A DNA stretch of 9,020 nt from JBEKIK01 sp050013075 (GTDB taxonomy: Bacteria > Planctomycetota > Planctomycetia > Pirellulales > Thermoguttaceae): positions 1-9,020 of the forward strand of contig JBEKFZ010000142.1 in NCBI GenBank assembly GCA_050013075.1, read 5' to 3'. The translations under genes and the position numbers were made by a program. This document shows positions 1 through 5,822 of the stretch, piece by piece. Below the pieces are notes generated by a model. The model saw nothing but the letters and a program-made list of their open reading frames with translations. It searched no databases and had not been told where the DNA came from. Numbering within the stretch: the stretch's first letter is position 1; the number at the start of each line of letters is the position of its first letter.

Positions 1-234
<234 letters not shown>

Positions 235-265
235 TTTTTAACATCGTCTTTTGGCGACAATCGAC

Positions 266-305
266 GAAAAAATCTGTGGAGCCAGATCTTCAACCGGATT
301 TTTTC
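266..305 (+). other. 16S trailer with 9-bp inverted repeat
   Basis: The ~110-nt trailer between the 16S 3' end and its terminator contains a perfect 9-bp inverted repeat, GAAAAAATC at 266-274 and GATTTTTTC at 297-305, around a 22-nt loop. It may be part of the rRNA-processing structure, but the 5' leader that would pair in a processing stem is outside the window. No tRNA was seen here. Confidence 0.3.
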
Positions 306-340
306 AGATCCTGAGATTCGATCACTACCATTTGCATAAA

Positions 341-382
341 AACCCCGGCCGAGAGTAATATCTCGGCCGGGGTTGCTTTTTT
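341..382 (+). terminator. Rho-independent terminator of the 16S transcript
   Basis: A perfect 14-bp stem (AACCCCGGCCGAGA at 341-354 with its complement at 361-374) closes a 6-nt loop and is followed by GC and six T residues. The strong GC stem and U-tract are a textbook intrinsic terminator. Its place shows that the 16S gene is transcribed without a linked 23S. Confidence 0.93.
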
Positions 383-449
383 CAGCTATTTATCTTTTAT
401 CTTACGGGTGGTAGGATATAGTCAGGCTTAATGGGAAAGGAATAATCTT

Positions 450-812
450 ATGGGATTGACCAGAGTAACAACGAAACTCACAAACATCGAGTCTCCGAAT
501 AAGAGCTACGAATCCATCTTCCTTGTGGACACTGGGGCTACGGACTGCCTCGCACCAGGAGACGAACTGGAAAAAATCGGCGTGCGGAAAGAAGGGAAGA
601 CGTCGTACGAATTCGCGGATGGAAGCGTCCGGGAATATCATTTCGGTTTGATGCGCATTGAGTTCATGGGCGAAATCACGGCCGGTCGAGTGATTTTCGG
701 AGAGTCCGGTACTGAACCTCTTCTCGGTGTCACCGCCTTGGAGTCGGTCGGAATCACGGTCGATCCGGCCAACCAAACGCTGAAACGCCTTCCGGCAATT
801 CCGTTGAAGTAG
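450..812 (+). CDS. Clan AA (retropepsin-like) aspartic protease
   Basis: A 120-aa single-domain protein with the active-site motif DTGAT at residues 27-31, the catalytic Asp being D27. It is preceded by the hydrophobic strand IFLV and followed about 60 residues later by LLGVTALE (91-98), the hydrophobic-hydrophobic-Gly element that packs behind the active site in retropepsins. With one D-T-G motif it must dimerise to be active. There is no signal peptide or membrane segment, so it is probably cytoplasmic. The start is supported by AAAGGA eight bases upstream of the ATG. Bacterial genes of this size and motif layout are known as clan AA aspartic protease family proteins, and their substrates are mostly unknown. 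It lies between the 16S terminator and the toxin-antitoxin island and is probably transcribed alone. The family call is firm; the physiological role is not. Confidence 0.85.
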   Translation: MGLTRVTTKLTNIESPNKSYESIFLVDTGATDCLAPGDELEKIGVRKEGKTSYEFADGSVREYHFGLMRIEFMGEITAGRVIFGESGTEPLLGVTALESVGITVDPANQTLKRLPAIPLK

Positions 813-835
813 CGATACAGATGATTTTGGGGGGA

Positions 836-912
836 TTGTTTCGATTTTCGCCCCTGTGAAAATGGATTTGTCCCCTTCGCTTGCCACGGTTAAATGGGAC
901 CGTCCCCCTCTT
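836..912. repeat. Possible degraded REP-like intergenic repeat
   Basis: Two related copies lie in direct orientation: AAATGGATTTGTCCCCT at about 860-876 and AAATGGGACCGTCCCCC from about 892. They match at 12 of 17 bases. The GGGAC...GTCCCC style resembles intergenic REP-like elements found in many bacteria. No transposase is nearby. Weak evidence; it may only be an AT/GC-skewed spacer. Confidence 0.25.
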
Positions 913-919
913 ATCTTGC

Positions 920-948
920 TTGGCAGTAAGCAATTGGGCAGGTATACT
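920..948 (+). promoter_or_regulatory. Sigma-70-type promoter of the toxin-antitoxin island
   Basis: TTGGCA at 920-925 and TATACT at 943-948 are separated by exactly 17 bases, and each hexamer matches five of six consensus positions. Transcription would start near 955, about 50 bases before the first antitoxin-like gene. No second promoter of this quality was seen before the next two genes. Confidence 0.6.
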
Positions 949-1003
949 AAGGCGGGGTTGTGGCAACAAAATTCATAACTGCCGGAAATTGAGAGATGTT
1001 GCA

Positions 1004-1222
1004 ATGACCAACCTTTTGGAACGCGCATTTGCCGAGGCAGGCAAGCTCTCGTCGGCGGAACAAGATTTATTGGCGTCTCGTCTTCTTGCTGAATTGGGCG
1101 AAGAAGATGAGTTTGATCGTGCTATCGCCGCCTCAGCCGATAAACTGGCCGTTCTCGCCAGAAAAGCCCTCGACGAACATCGGGCGGGATTAACGCGGGA
1201 ATTAGACCCGGAAAATTTATGA
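1004..1222 (+). CDS. Antitoxin-like small acidic protein, partner apparently lost
   Basis: A 72-aa acidic helical protein beginning MTNLLERAFAEAGKL and ending HRAGLTRELDPENL. From memory this resembles a common planctomycete/cyanobacterial type, (L)xEAxKLxxxEQDxLAxxLLxEL...DEALxEHRxGxTxxLDP, usually encoded just before a ParE/RelE-fold toxin and so probably an antitoxin. The ATG at 1004 is chosen over an upstream in-frame ATG at 881 because GAGAGA sits seven bases before it, homology begins there, and the 881 start would lie upstream of the promoter. The stop overlaps an ATG in the ATGA pattern typical of coupled toxin genes, but the frame opened there is only 31 codons. No toxin of its own remains, so it may be an orphan or may act with the following pair. 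Confidence 0.75.
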   Translation: MTNLLERAFAEAGKLSSAEQDLLASRLLAELGEEDEFDRAIAASADKLAVLARKALDEHRAGLTRELDPENL

Positions 1223-1314
1223 AATCCTATACGACGCAGAAGGATCTAAGACATGACTACAACCGAGTTGCGAAAGAACGCCAAAGACCGACTGGATTCC
1301 CTGCCGCCGGATAA
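1219..1314 (+). pseudogene. Possible 5' stub of a lost toxin gene
   Basis: An ATG at 1219 overlaps the preceding antitoxin stop (ATGA) and opens a 31-codon frame beginning MKSYTT. Some ParE/RelE-fold toxins paired with this antitoxin type start in a similar way (MKSxTT...F), followed by about 85 more residues. Here homology ends within a few codons and the frame then runs through the start of the next gene out of phase until a TAA near 1312-1314. The reading is that a toxin gene lost nearly all its body, leaving its translationally coupled start. The match is short, so this is inference. Confidence 0.35.
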
Positions 1315-1483
1315 AGTCAAGGTGGCCGCGGAGTTTTTGGAATATCTCGAAACCGCGGCCAGCCGTGACGCCACCGAGGAATTGCTTAAAATCCCCGGTC
1401 TGCTGGAAGATGTTAAAGAGGCATCCGAACAAATAAAGAAAGGAGGCGGCAAAAATTGGCGAAAGGTGCGGAAAGATGTATAA
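1253..1483 (+). CDS. Antitoxin of a RelE-type toxin-antitoxin pair
   Basis: A 76-aa protein with a short helical N-terminus (LRKNAKDRLDSLPPDKVKVAAEFLEYLE), the core ATEELLKIPGLLEDV at 40-54, and a very basic tail (IKKGGGKNWRKVRKDV). The LPPxKVxxAxxFLxYLE plus ATEELLxIPG layout is that of a family encoded immediately upstream of RelE/ParE toxins. The basic C-terminal tail could contact the toxin or DNA. AAGGA lies eight bases before the ATG. Its last 8 bases overlap the start of the toxin gene, indicating translational coupling. The antitoxin role comes from position and family resemblance; no DNA-binding fold can be assigned from sequence alone. Confidence 0.8.
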   Translation: MTTTELRKNAKDRLDSLPPDKVKVAAEFLEYLETAASRDATEELLKIPGLLEDVKEASEQIKKGGGKNWRKVRKDV

Positions 1484-2051
1484 AATGCATCTTTTGCCCA
1501 AAGCCGAGAAATTCTTCGCCCGGGCCGATCTGCCGCTTGCACGAAAATTGGCTTCATGCTTCAAGTCTCTGGAAGTCGATCCATTGCATCATCCAAACAT
1601 CAAAAAGTTGCTTGGGCCATTGAAGGGCTTGCATCGATTCCGTGCCGGCGATTATCATATTATCTATCGGATCGATGCCCCGAAGAAAACCGTGTTCGTC
1701 TTGCGAATCGCCCATCGCAAAGAGGCTTATGATTGGAAAAGCCTTTTGACGTCTCCGGCCGAACAAATCCGTCGAGGAGACCAGTCTAGCGGCCATGAAA
1801 CAACGAAAAGCAAAATCATAAACCGGGACTTAGGTAAAGCGTCCCCGGAATTCAAGTGGCACATTTTCACCGCAAACCATCGATCAAAGGCCCCCGCGCG
1901 TTGGATCACGACGCTACTCTCCGCCGCACAACAAAGAACGTGGCGGCACCGCCCGCCAGCATGGCGAGAAGGAACCAACCGCCACGGGCATCGTTCCCCC
2001 GATATGGTCCAAAGGCTAAACCGTAGGCTACAACCGCAGCTATCGCGCTAA
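1476..2051 (+). CDS. RelE/ParE-family toxin with an atypical C-terminal run-on
   Basis: Residues 1-86 form a complete RelE/ParE-fold toxin: an N-terminal strand (MHLLPKAEKFF), a helical hairpin (LPLARKLASCFKSLEVDP), the signature LKGLHRFRAGDYHIIYRID at 49-67, and the final strands FVLRIAHRKEAYD. RelE relatives are mRNA interferases and ParE relatives poison gyrase; which applies cannot be decided here. Family members are usually 85-95 aa, but this frame stays open to residue 191. The extra ~105 residues are low-complexity, Arg-rich and unlike any domain I know, and the last 146 bases run antisense through the 3' end of the convergent zinc-ribbon gene. The natural stop has probably been lost by fusion to downstream DNA. 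The toxin may be inactive, unstable, or tolerated with its tail. It overlaps the antitoxin gene by 8 bases. Confidence 0.8.
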   Translation: MYKMHLLPKAEKFFARADLPLARKLASCFKSLEVDPLHHPNIKKLLGPLKGLHRFRAGDYHIIYRIDAPKKTVFVLRIAHRKEAYDWKSLLTSPAEQIRRGDQSSGHETTKSKIINRDLGKASPEFKWHIFTANHRSKAPARWITTLLSAAQQRTWRHRPPAWREGTNRHGHRSPDMVQRLNRRLQPQLSR

Positions 2052-2844
2052 CAAACGCGCCGACGCATGACAGGAGAATCGGTACTAGCAAAGGTTTTTT
2101 TTGTTGTTGAGAATCAAGCAAGTCATCGGCATCCTGTGTAGCAAGAGGCGATCGCTTCGCCGACCTTGCAGCTAGAAGGAGAGCAATTCCACTCGCCAAG
2201 GGCACGAGGCCAAAGAGGGTTCCACATATAACGGCGCTGAACTTCTGTTGTTCGGCTGTATAACCGGGCGTTGGGCTAGAAAAAAACATGCCAATCATAC
2301 CGATGACCATAAACCCTCCGATCCAGGTCAGAAGAATTCCATAGACCAGTCGGCGCGTGCGCCGCCCTTGAAGTCGTTTGAGTTGCCGTTGCTGCTGCTT
2401 TGCGAGTTCTGCCTGTTGTACTGCCGACGCAGCCGCCCGCATCTGCGTCTCACGATCTTGCATCAACTGCGCAACTTCCTCTGCCGAGAAGCTCCGCCCG
2501 CAGAAACGGCACATGATTGCATCCAGCAGAATGTCCTCAGCGCACGCTGGACACCGCTTTTTGGGCCATCTTGTCTCATTGCCTACCAACAACGGCGGGA
2601 TTTGGCCGATTACATGGTGCGATGCACAAGGCGTAGAACTTCTATCATGGGCGTCCCGCCCACAGATGTTACATATGGCGTGAGGGTGTTTTGTGCCGAT
2701 TGGAAAAATCGGAATGAAATAGAGAGTGAACCATGATTGCTGAGTGAAGGCTTTATGAATTGCGTCTCGCTGACACCCGGAGCAATAAGTACTGAGCGAC
2801 TGCTCTCCGCTCTTTCGTTCCGACCGTCCAAATACGATGAACAT
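1906..2844 (-). CDS. Double zinc-ribbon, four-helix membrane protein
   Basis: A 312-aa protein. Residues 1-62 start MFIVFGR and contain C21-x2-C24, the segment QQSWFTLYFIPIFPIGTK (35-52) and C58-x2-C61. This is the layout of the 'zinc-ribbon family' domain (MFxxFGxR...C..C...xWFTLFFIPxxP...C..C). A second ribbon follows, C98-x2-C101 and C112-x2-C115 (CPACAEDI...CRFCGRSF). Residues 120-160 form a Gln/Ala-rich, probably coiled-coil linker, then four predicted transmembrane helices at about 166-188, 203-226, 252-277 and 289-306. The soluble ribbons are probably cytoplasmic. A strong AGGAGGT (2852-2858) lies seven bases before the ATG. The gene is monocistronic in view and converges on the toxin frame, overlapping it by 146 bases. 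Function is unknown. The ribbon-plus-membrane design echoes the TM2 proteins of the large operon, so a related membrane role is possible. Confidence 0.85.
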   Translation of the reverse strand: MFIVFGRSERKSGEQSLSTYCSGCQRDAIHKAFTQQSWFTLYFIPIFPIGTKHPHAICNICGRDAHDRSSTPCASHHVIGQIPPLLVGNETRWPKKRCPACAEDILLDAIMCRFCGRSFSAEEVAQLMQDRETQMRAAASAVQQAELAKQQQRQLKRLQGRRTRRLVYGILLTWIGGFMVIGMIGMFFSSPTPGYTAEQQKFSAVICGTLFGLVPLASGIALLLAARSAKRSPLATQDADDLLDSQQQKKPLLVPILLSCVGAFVSAIAAVVAYGLAFGPYRGNDARGGWFLLAMLAGGAATFFVVRRRVAS

Positions 2845-3019
2845 GATGGATACCTCCTGGGGGAGGAAAAAAAGGGCAATTCCGGAATTCCTGAACTACA
2901 ATACATAATTCGTAATCGCACGATTCTCTTCCATCCCGATTTCCGCTATCTCGGCTTGGTGCTGCGCTTCGGAGTGGACAAATCGACTAATGGAACAACC
3001 GATAGCCTATAGAATCGTT

Positions 3020-3191
<172 letters not shown>

Positions 3192-3297
3192 AAACTCCGC
3201 CTCAGAATAGGAAAGAACAAAGGAACACTAATTTTCGCTGATTCACGCTGATACCAATAATTAGTGAAGATCAGTGCAGATTAGCGTTCTTGCCGAT
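3192..3297. repeat. ~106-bp insert in the 16S remnant with 10-bp-periodic inverted repeat
   Basis: The 16S similarity stops at GGTAAC (3191) and resumes at CGCAAGGGAAC (3298), which are adjacent in intact 16S apart from one base. The intervening ~106 bp therefore looks inserted. Within it, about 3226-3287 reads as six 10-base units: CTAATTTTCG, CTGATTCACG, CTGATACCAA, then TAATTAGTGA, AGATCAGTGC, AGATTAGCGT. The second half is roughly the reverse complement of the first (about 20 of 29 positions), giving a long imperfect hairpin. It carries no coding potential. It resembles a small non-autonomous element or dispersed intergenic repeat; no target-site duplication could be assigned with confidence. 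Confidence 0.55.
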
Positions 3298-3348
3298 CGC
3301 AAGGGAACTAAGCGCCGAAGAGAAATCCCCAGCCGGGGTTGTTTTTTT
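3298..3348 (+). pseudogene. Remnant of 16S helix 44 region and of a 16S-type terminator
   Basis: Bases 3298-3321 match intact 16S bases 132-155 at 22 of 24 positions (CGCAAGGGAAC..AGCGCC..AAGA). They are followed at 3327-3348 by CCCC-AGCC-GGGG and then TTG and a T-tract. The right half, GCCGGGGTTG plus T residues, repeats the right arm of the intact 16S terminator (GCCGGGGTTGCTTTTTT at 365-381). This suggests that a whole 16S 3' end with its terminator once stood here and has lost the last ~70 nt of rRNA plus most of its trailer. The remaining 4-bp stem is a weak terminator at best. Confidence 0.6.
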
Positions 3349-3370
3349 GTTGGACTGCGAACGATTTCCA

Positions 3371-3398
3371 TTGACTGCCAAAAATGGGGGGCTACAAT
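3371..3398 (+). promoter_or_regulatory. Sigma-70-type promoter
   Basis: TTGACT at 3371-3376 and TACAAT at 3393-3398 are each one base off consensus and are separated by 16 bases. They lie about 45 bases upstream of the small gene at 3444 and just after the weak terminator remnant. Confidence 0.65.
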
Positions 3399-3443
3399 TG
3401 AATTGTATGAGCTCTTGAAAAATCCAATTCCAGGGAATTTTCC

Positions 3444-3698
3444 ATGACTCCCGAAAAAATCCAAGAACATCTCCACCGCCAGCCGTTTCAACCGTTCCGG
3501 GTTTTTCTCTCCGATGGCTCGGCTCATGACGTGCGCCATCCAGAAATGGCGTTGCTCACACGGCGCGAAGTCATCATCGCCGTGCCGCAGGATGTCGATC
3601 GTCTTCCCGAACGAACGGTTACCTGCGATCTGCTGCACGTCACCCGGATCGAGCCAATCAACGGCCGCGAAAAGCCAAGGTCCAAGACACGGCGTTAG
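3444..3698 (+). CDS. Conserved hypothetical small protein
   Basis: An 84-aa protein reading MTPEKIQEHLHRQPFQPFRVFLSDG, then HDVRHPEMALLTRREVIIAV, then LLHVTRIEP. I recognise this as a widespread planctomycete type (MTPxxIxxxLxxxPFxPFRxxLSDGxxxxVxHPExxLLxRxxxxV...xxHVxxIEP) of unknown function. It appears to be a small beta-rich soluble protein with a short N-terminal helix and an Arg/Lys-rich tail. There is no signal peptide or membrane segment. AGGGA lies seven bases before the ATG, and a good promoter stands about 45 bases further up. A DUF2442 pseudogene starts 18 bases after its stop and may once have been cotranscribed with it. Confidence 0.8.
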   Translation: MTPEKIQEHLHRQPFQPFRVFLSDGSAHDVRHPEMALLTRREVIIAVPQDVDRLPERTVTCDLLHVTRIEPINGREKPRSKTRR

Positions 3699-3716
3699 TT
3701 GGGGCGCAAGTGCAAT

Positions 3717-3924
3717 ATGTCGCAATTATGCGCAACGGTCACTAACGTGCGAGTACCGCGTTGAGTTGACGTTCTCCGACGGCTTTCGCGGCGTTGAGGA
3801 TCTTGCCAGTTGAATCGTCGGACAAGGCGGCGTATTTGTACCGCTCGAAGCTCCACAATTTTTCCGGCAAGCAGCCATGAGACAACGACTGGCGGAACGA
3901 CGCCTTGAGAAGAACCGCTCATAA
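3717..3924 (+). pseudogene. DUF2442 family pseudogene (frameshift, internal stop, altered 3' end)
   Basis: Reading + strand frames in turn gives a recognisable DUF2442 protein. It starts at the ATG at 3717 (MSQLCATVTNVRV) and shifts frame near 3752-3760 to YRVELTFSDGFRGVEDLAS. It then meets a TGA at 3811-3813 and continues in the same frame as IVGQGGVFVPLEAPQFFRQAA. The segments YRxELTFSDGxRGxxDLA and GRGGVFxPLxxPxFFRQ are family hallmarks. The usual ending (V..DPELGTIVWPNGAD) is replaced by an Arg/Glu-rich stretch ending at TAA 3922-3924. One frameshift, one nonsense codon and a lost C-terminus mean the gene is dead. DUF2442 proteins often sit beside small partners such as DUF4160; the upstream small gene may be its old neighbour. 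Its end overlaps the convergent DUF2752 gene by 6 bases. Confidence 0.75.
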
Positions 3925-4344
3925 GGCCATGAGCCAAAACCCCAAACCCGCCGTGCATAAAATGGCCAAAGCGGAAATTTCAAAGGTAAGCCAATTGATC
4001 CCAAGAGCCGCGATCACCAGTGAGTAACACGCCATGCCACACCAGATGGTGAAGACCACAGGGGCGGCGGGATGGGCCGCGCTGGCTTGGGCCCAGTGTC
4101 CGCGAATCAAGTGGCTGATGCCGGTGGTCAGTCCACAGGAAGGACAACGTTCCCGGCCCGTGGCCAAACAGATTAAACATGGCGGCAAACCCAATTGCCG
4201 GTGGGTGCCGATACCTGACGGATCAGGCTGGACGAGCGCGCACAAACCCAGCCCGCAGAGCATCAGGCCGCCGATGCCGAAGTGAAGCATTTGGTTCATC
4301 CGACGTGAAATTGGCAGTTGATATCGCCCGGCGAGACCACTCAT
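3919..4344 (-). CDS. DUF2752 family membrane protein
   Basis: A 141-aa protein with the DUF2752 signature LGLPPCLICLATGRERCPSCGLTTG at residues 51-75, given here as LGLPPC (51-56), C59, then C67-P-S-C70-GLTTG. It thus has four cysteines in a C-x2-C-x7-C-x2-C array, followed by HLIRGHWAQASAAHPAAP (78-95). Hydrophobic helices lie at about 21-39, 95-113 and 120-140. The function of DUF2752 is unknown; the cysteine array suggests metal binding or redox chemistry at the membrane face. An internal Met at residue 16 (position 4299) is an alternative start, but AGGG precedes the ATG at 4344 with normal spacing. It is the last gene of the six-gene operon, 76 bases after the second TM2 gene. No clear terminator follows; its stop lies inside the dead DUF2442 gene. 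Confidence 0.85.
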   Translation of the reverse strand: MSGLAGRYQLPISRRMNQMLHFGIGGLMLCGLGLCALVQPDPSGIGTHRQLGLPPCLICLATGRERCPSCGLTTGISHLIRGHWAQASAAHPAAPVVFTIWCGMACYSLVIAALGINWLTFEISALAILCTAGLGFWLMAL

Positions 4345-4420
4345 TAATTAGCCCTGCCATTAGTAAACACAATCGCGACGGAATTTAAGCCTTTCCAGGT
4401 CTGGATTGTTCCTTTTCGAT

Positions 4421-4912
4421 TTAGAAGAACCGCCAGGGGCTGATTGCCTGAGTTTTGAGCCGACCCGCGACCACGATCGAATCCACTAGCAGCACCAGGT
4501 GATAGGGTATATAGCCGATCAGCCCAAGTCCACAGGTGAGGAAAATTATCGGGCCCCAGAAAAAAATGTCCAACAATAGGAATATGACGGCTTTGCCGTT
4601 CTGGCCGAGGTAGAAATACTGGAAGCAGTTGGTGAAGAAGGCGAGTAAAAATACCAGAACTATACTCTTGGGAGCCGGGCCGATGGTCCCGGGCGTCGCC
4701 GTCGGTTGTTGTATCTGAACCACAATCGTCGGATTTGAGGGAGGCGAAACGCCTTGGACCGGGGGCGCGGGAACGGACGAACCGGCACCAGTGCCGAGCG
4801 GCGCCGGAATCTTGATGACCGAGCCGCAATTCTTGCATTTGCCCGTCTTGCCGGCGAGTTCATCTTTCACAGTATACTTCGCACCGCAGGTTTCGCATTT
4901 GAAACCGATCAT
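4421..4912 (-). CDS. Zinc-ribbon TM2-like membrane protein
   Basis: A 163-aa protein. Residues 1-34 form a zinc ribbon with C6-x2-C9 and C26-x2-C29 (CETCGAKYTVKDELAGKTGKCKNCG core), a type very common in planctomycetes. Residues 36-80 are a Pro/Gly/Ser-rich linker containing PTIVVQIQQP. The C-terminal half carries FQYFYLGQNGKAVIFLLLDIFFW (97-119; read as YFYLGQNGKA plus a hydrophobic helix), a TM2-like pattern, with hydrophobic helices at about 83-98, 108-125 and 127-147. The start at 4912 is preferred over an in-frame ATG 30 bases upstream because GAAAGG stands eight bases before it and the zinc ribbon begins there. It is the fifth gene of the operon, 26 bases after the CsgG-like gene. The zinc ribbon, linker and TM2 order is the same as in the operon's first gene, so the two may be distant paralogues. 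Confidence 0.83.
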   Translation of the reverse strand: MIGFKCETCGAKYTVKDELAGKTGKCKNCGSVIKIPAPLGTGAGSSVPAPPVQGVSPPSNPTIVVQIQQPTATPGTIGPAPKSIVLVFLLAFFTNCFQYFYLGQNGKAVIFLLLDIFFWGPIIFLTCGLGLIGYIPYHLVLLVDSIVVAGRLKTQAISPWRFF

Positions 4913-4938
4913 ATTTTTACCTTTCAAGGTGAGATACA

Positions 4939-5772
4939 TCACTTGTGTGTTGCCTGGCCGCTCAGGCGAGGATCAACAGGGCACGCCGTTTCCGCGATGG
5001 CACGGCGTTGCTGGAACAAGACTACCAGGATCAGCGCGGTGAGCACCAGCACGGCCATGCCGGCGGCCACTCCGTACAACACGTATGGCGGCTGTTGGAC
5101 GGCCCGAACAACCCGTCCTTCCTCGATGGCGGTCTTGATGCGAGGCACCAGATACTCGGCGAGTTCGGTCGCGGCGTTCTGCAACGCGGTTTTCCCGGCC
5201 ACGGCGGGGGCTTGATCGGTGGCGCCTGACACCGCGGCGTTGGCCGCAATGATCTCGCCGCTTTCGACGATGAACGCTTTGACTTCAATGCGGGCCCTCG
5301 CTGAAATGGGCACGACGTCGTGGGCCGGCCGTTCGTTGACCTGTTCCGAGAATGCCTCACCCGCGATGAATAGGTCGCAGTGATACCGCCTGCACAGGGC
5401 TTTCATCGCCTTCACGTCCGCCTCCTTGATGATGTGTCCCATTTCCGCGCTGTAGCGGATGAGGGCAACCTCGGAGGAGTCGAGCACTTGAAGATTAGAT
5501 TCCACCAGGCGGCGAATCAACTCGGTTTCGCCGGCCGGGTCCGGAACGTGCGGCCTGCCAAACAGCGTTTCGGGCACGACCACCATAATCCGGGGAGCCG
5601 ATTCGCGTTGAAGGTCGTTCGCGTCGCGGGCGATCGGTTTGGATTGGCGGAGCGACGAGCTTCCGGCTTCCTCAACGGGCTTTCCCTCGGCTGCCGCCGC
5701 GCTTACCGGGCAGGCTCCCCACAGCAAAGCAACCGTGGCCGCAAATCCCCCCAGCCATATCTTTTTATTCAT
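4939..5772 (-). CDS. Exported CsgG/LpoB-like protein with C-terminal membrane anchor
   Basis: A 277-aa protein with an N-terminal signal peptide (MNKKIWLGGFAATVALLWGA, likely cleaved after VSA near residue 25) and one transmembrane helix near the C-terminus (231-254), leaving a short tail of about 23 residues. The soluble domain (60-215) has the alternating pattern of the CsgG/LpoB/FlgT-like fold: RIMVVVPETLF (61-71), ELIRRLVESNLQVLDSSEV (84-102), a 'CDLFIAGEA' strand (132-140), ARIEVKAFIVESGEIIAANA (160-179), then KTALQNAATELAEYLVPRI (194-212). This fold senses or scaffolds at cell-envelope sites. GACP at 19-22 is not a proper lipobox. GGGAG stands eight bases before the ATG. It is the fourth gene of the operon, 50 bases after the SPFH gene. 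It probably faces the periplasm and could be the envelope partner of the cytoplasmic SPFH scaffold. Family assignment is moderate, by pattern. Confidence 0.7.
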   Translation of the reverse strand: MNKKIWLGGFAATVALLWGACPVSAAAAEGKPVEEAGSSSLRQSKPIARDANDLQRESAPRIMVVVPETLFGRPHVPDPAGETELIRRLVESNLQVLDSSEVALIRYSAEMGHIIKEADVKAMKALCRRYHCDLFIAGEAFSEQVNERPAHDVVPISARARIEVKAFIVESGEIIAANAAVSGATDQAPAVAGKTALQNAATELAEYLVPRIKTAIEEGRVVRAVQQPPYVLYGVAAGMAVLVLTALILVVLFQQRRAIAETACPVDPRLSGQATHK

Positions 5773-5822
5773 GATGTTTGCTCCCGTCCATGACGTACAT
5801 TGTCGGACTGACTCACAGCGGT

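Noticed and set aside
402..1028. Long minus-strand open frame (208 codons) opposite the protease gene
   Set aside because: It is antisense to the aspartic protease, spans the promoter and intergenic repeat, has no family resemblance, and lacks a convincing ribosome site.
2248..2736. Plus-strand open frame of 162 codons
   Set aside because: It is a shadow of the double zinc-ribbon gene, with Cys/Arg-rich low-complexity translation and no start signal.
2737..3012. Plus-strand frame of 91 codons running to just before the 16S remnant
   Set aside because: Its first part is antisense to the zinc-ribbon gene start and the rest has no motif or ribosome site.
3742..3918. 58 open codons on the minus strand directly after the DUF2752 stop, ending LNAVLAR, that look protein-like
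   Set aside because: There is no ATG or ribosome site, and the opposite strand holds a clear DUF2442 pseudogene whose codon structure explains the open antisense frame.
4939..5772. Lipoprotein call for the CsgG-like protein based on Cys21
   Set aside because: The residues before the cysteine (W-G-A) do not fit a lipobox, and a normal signal-peptidase I site (VSA-A) follows.
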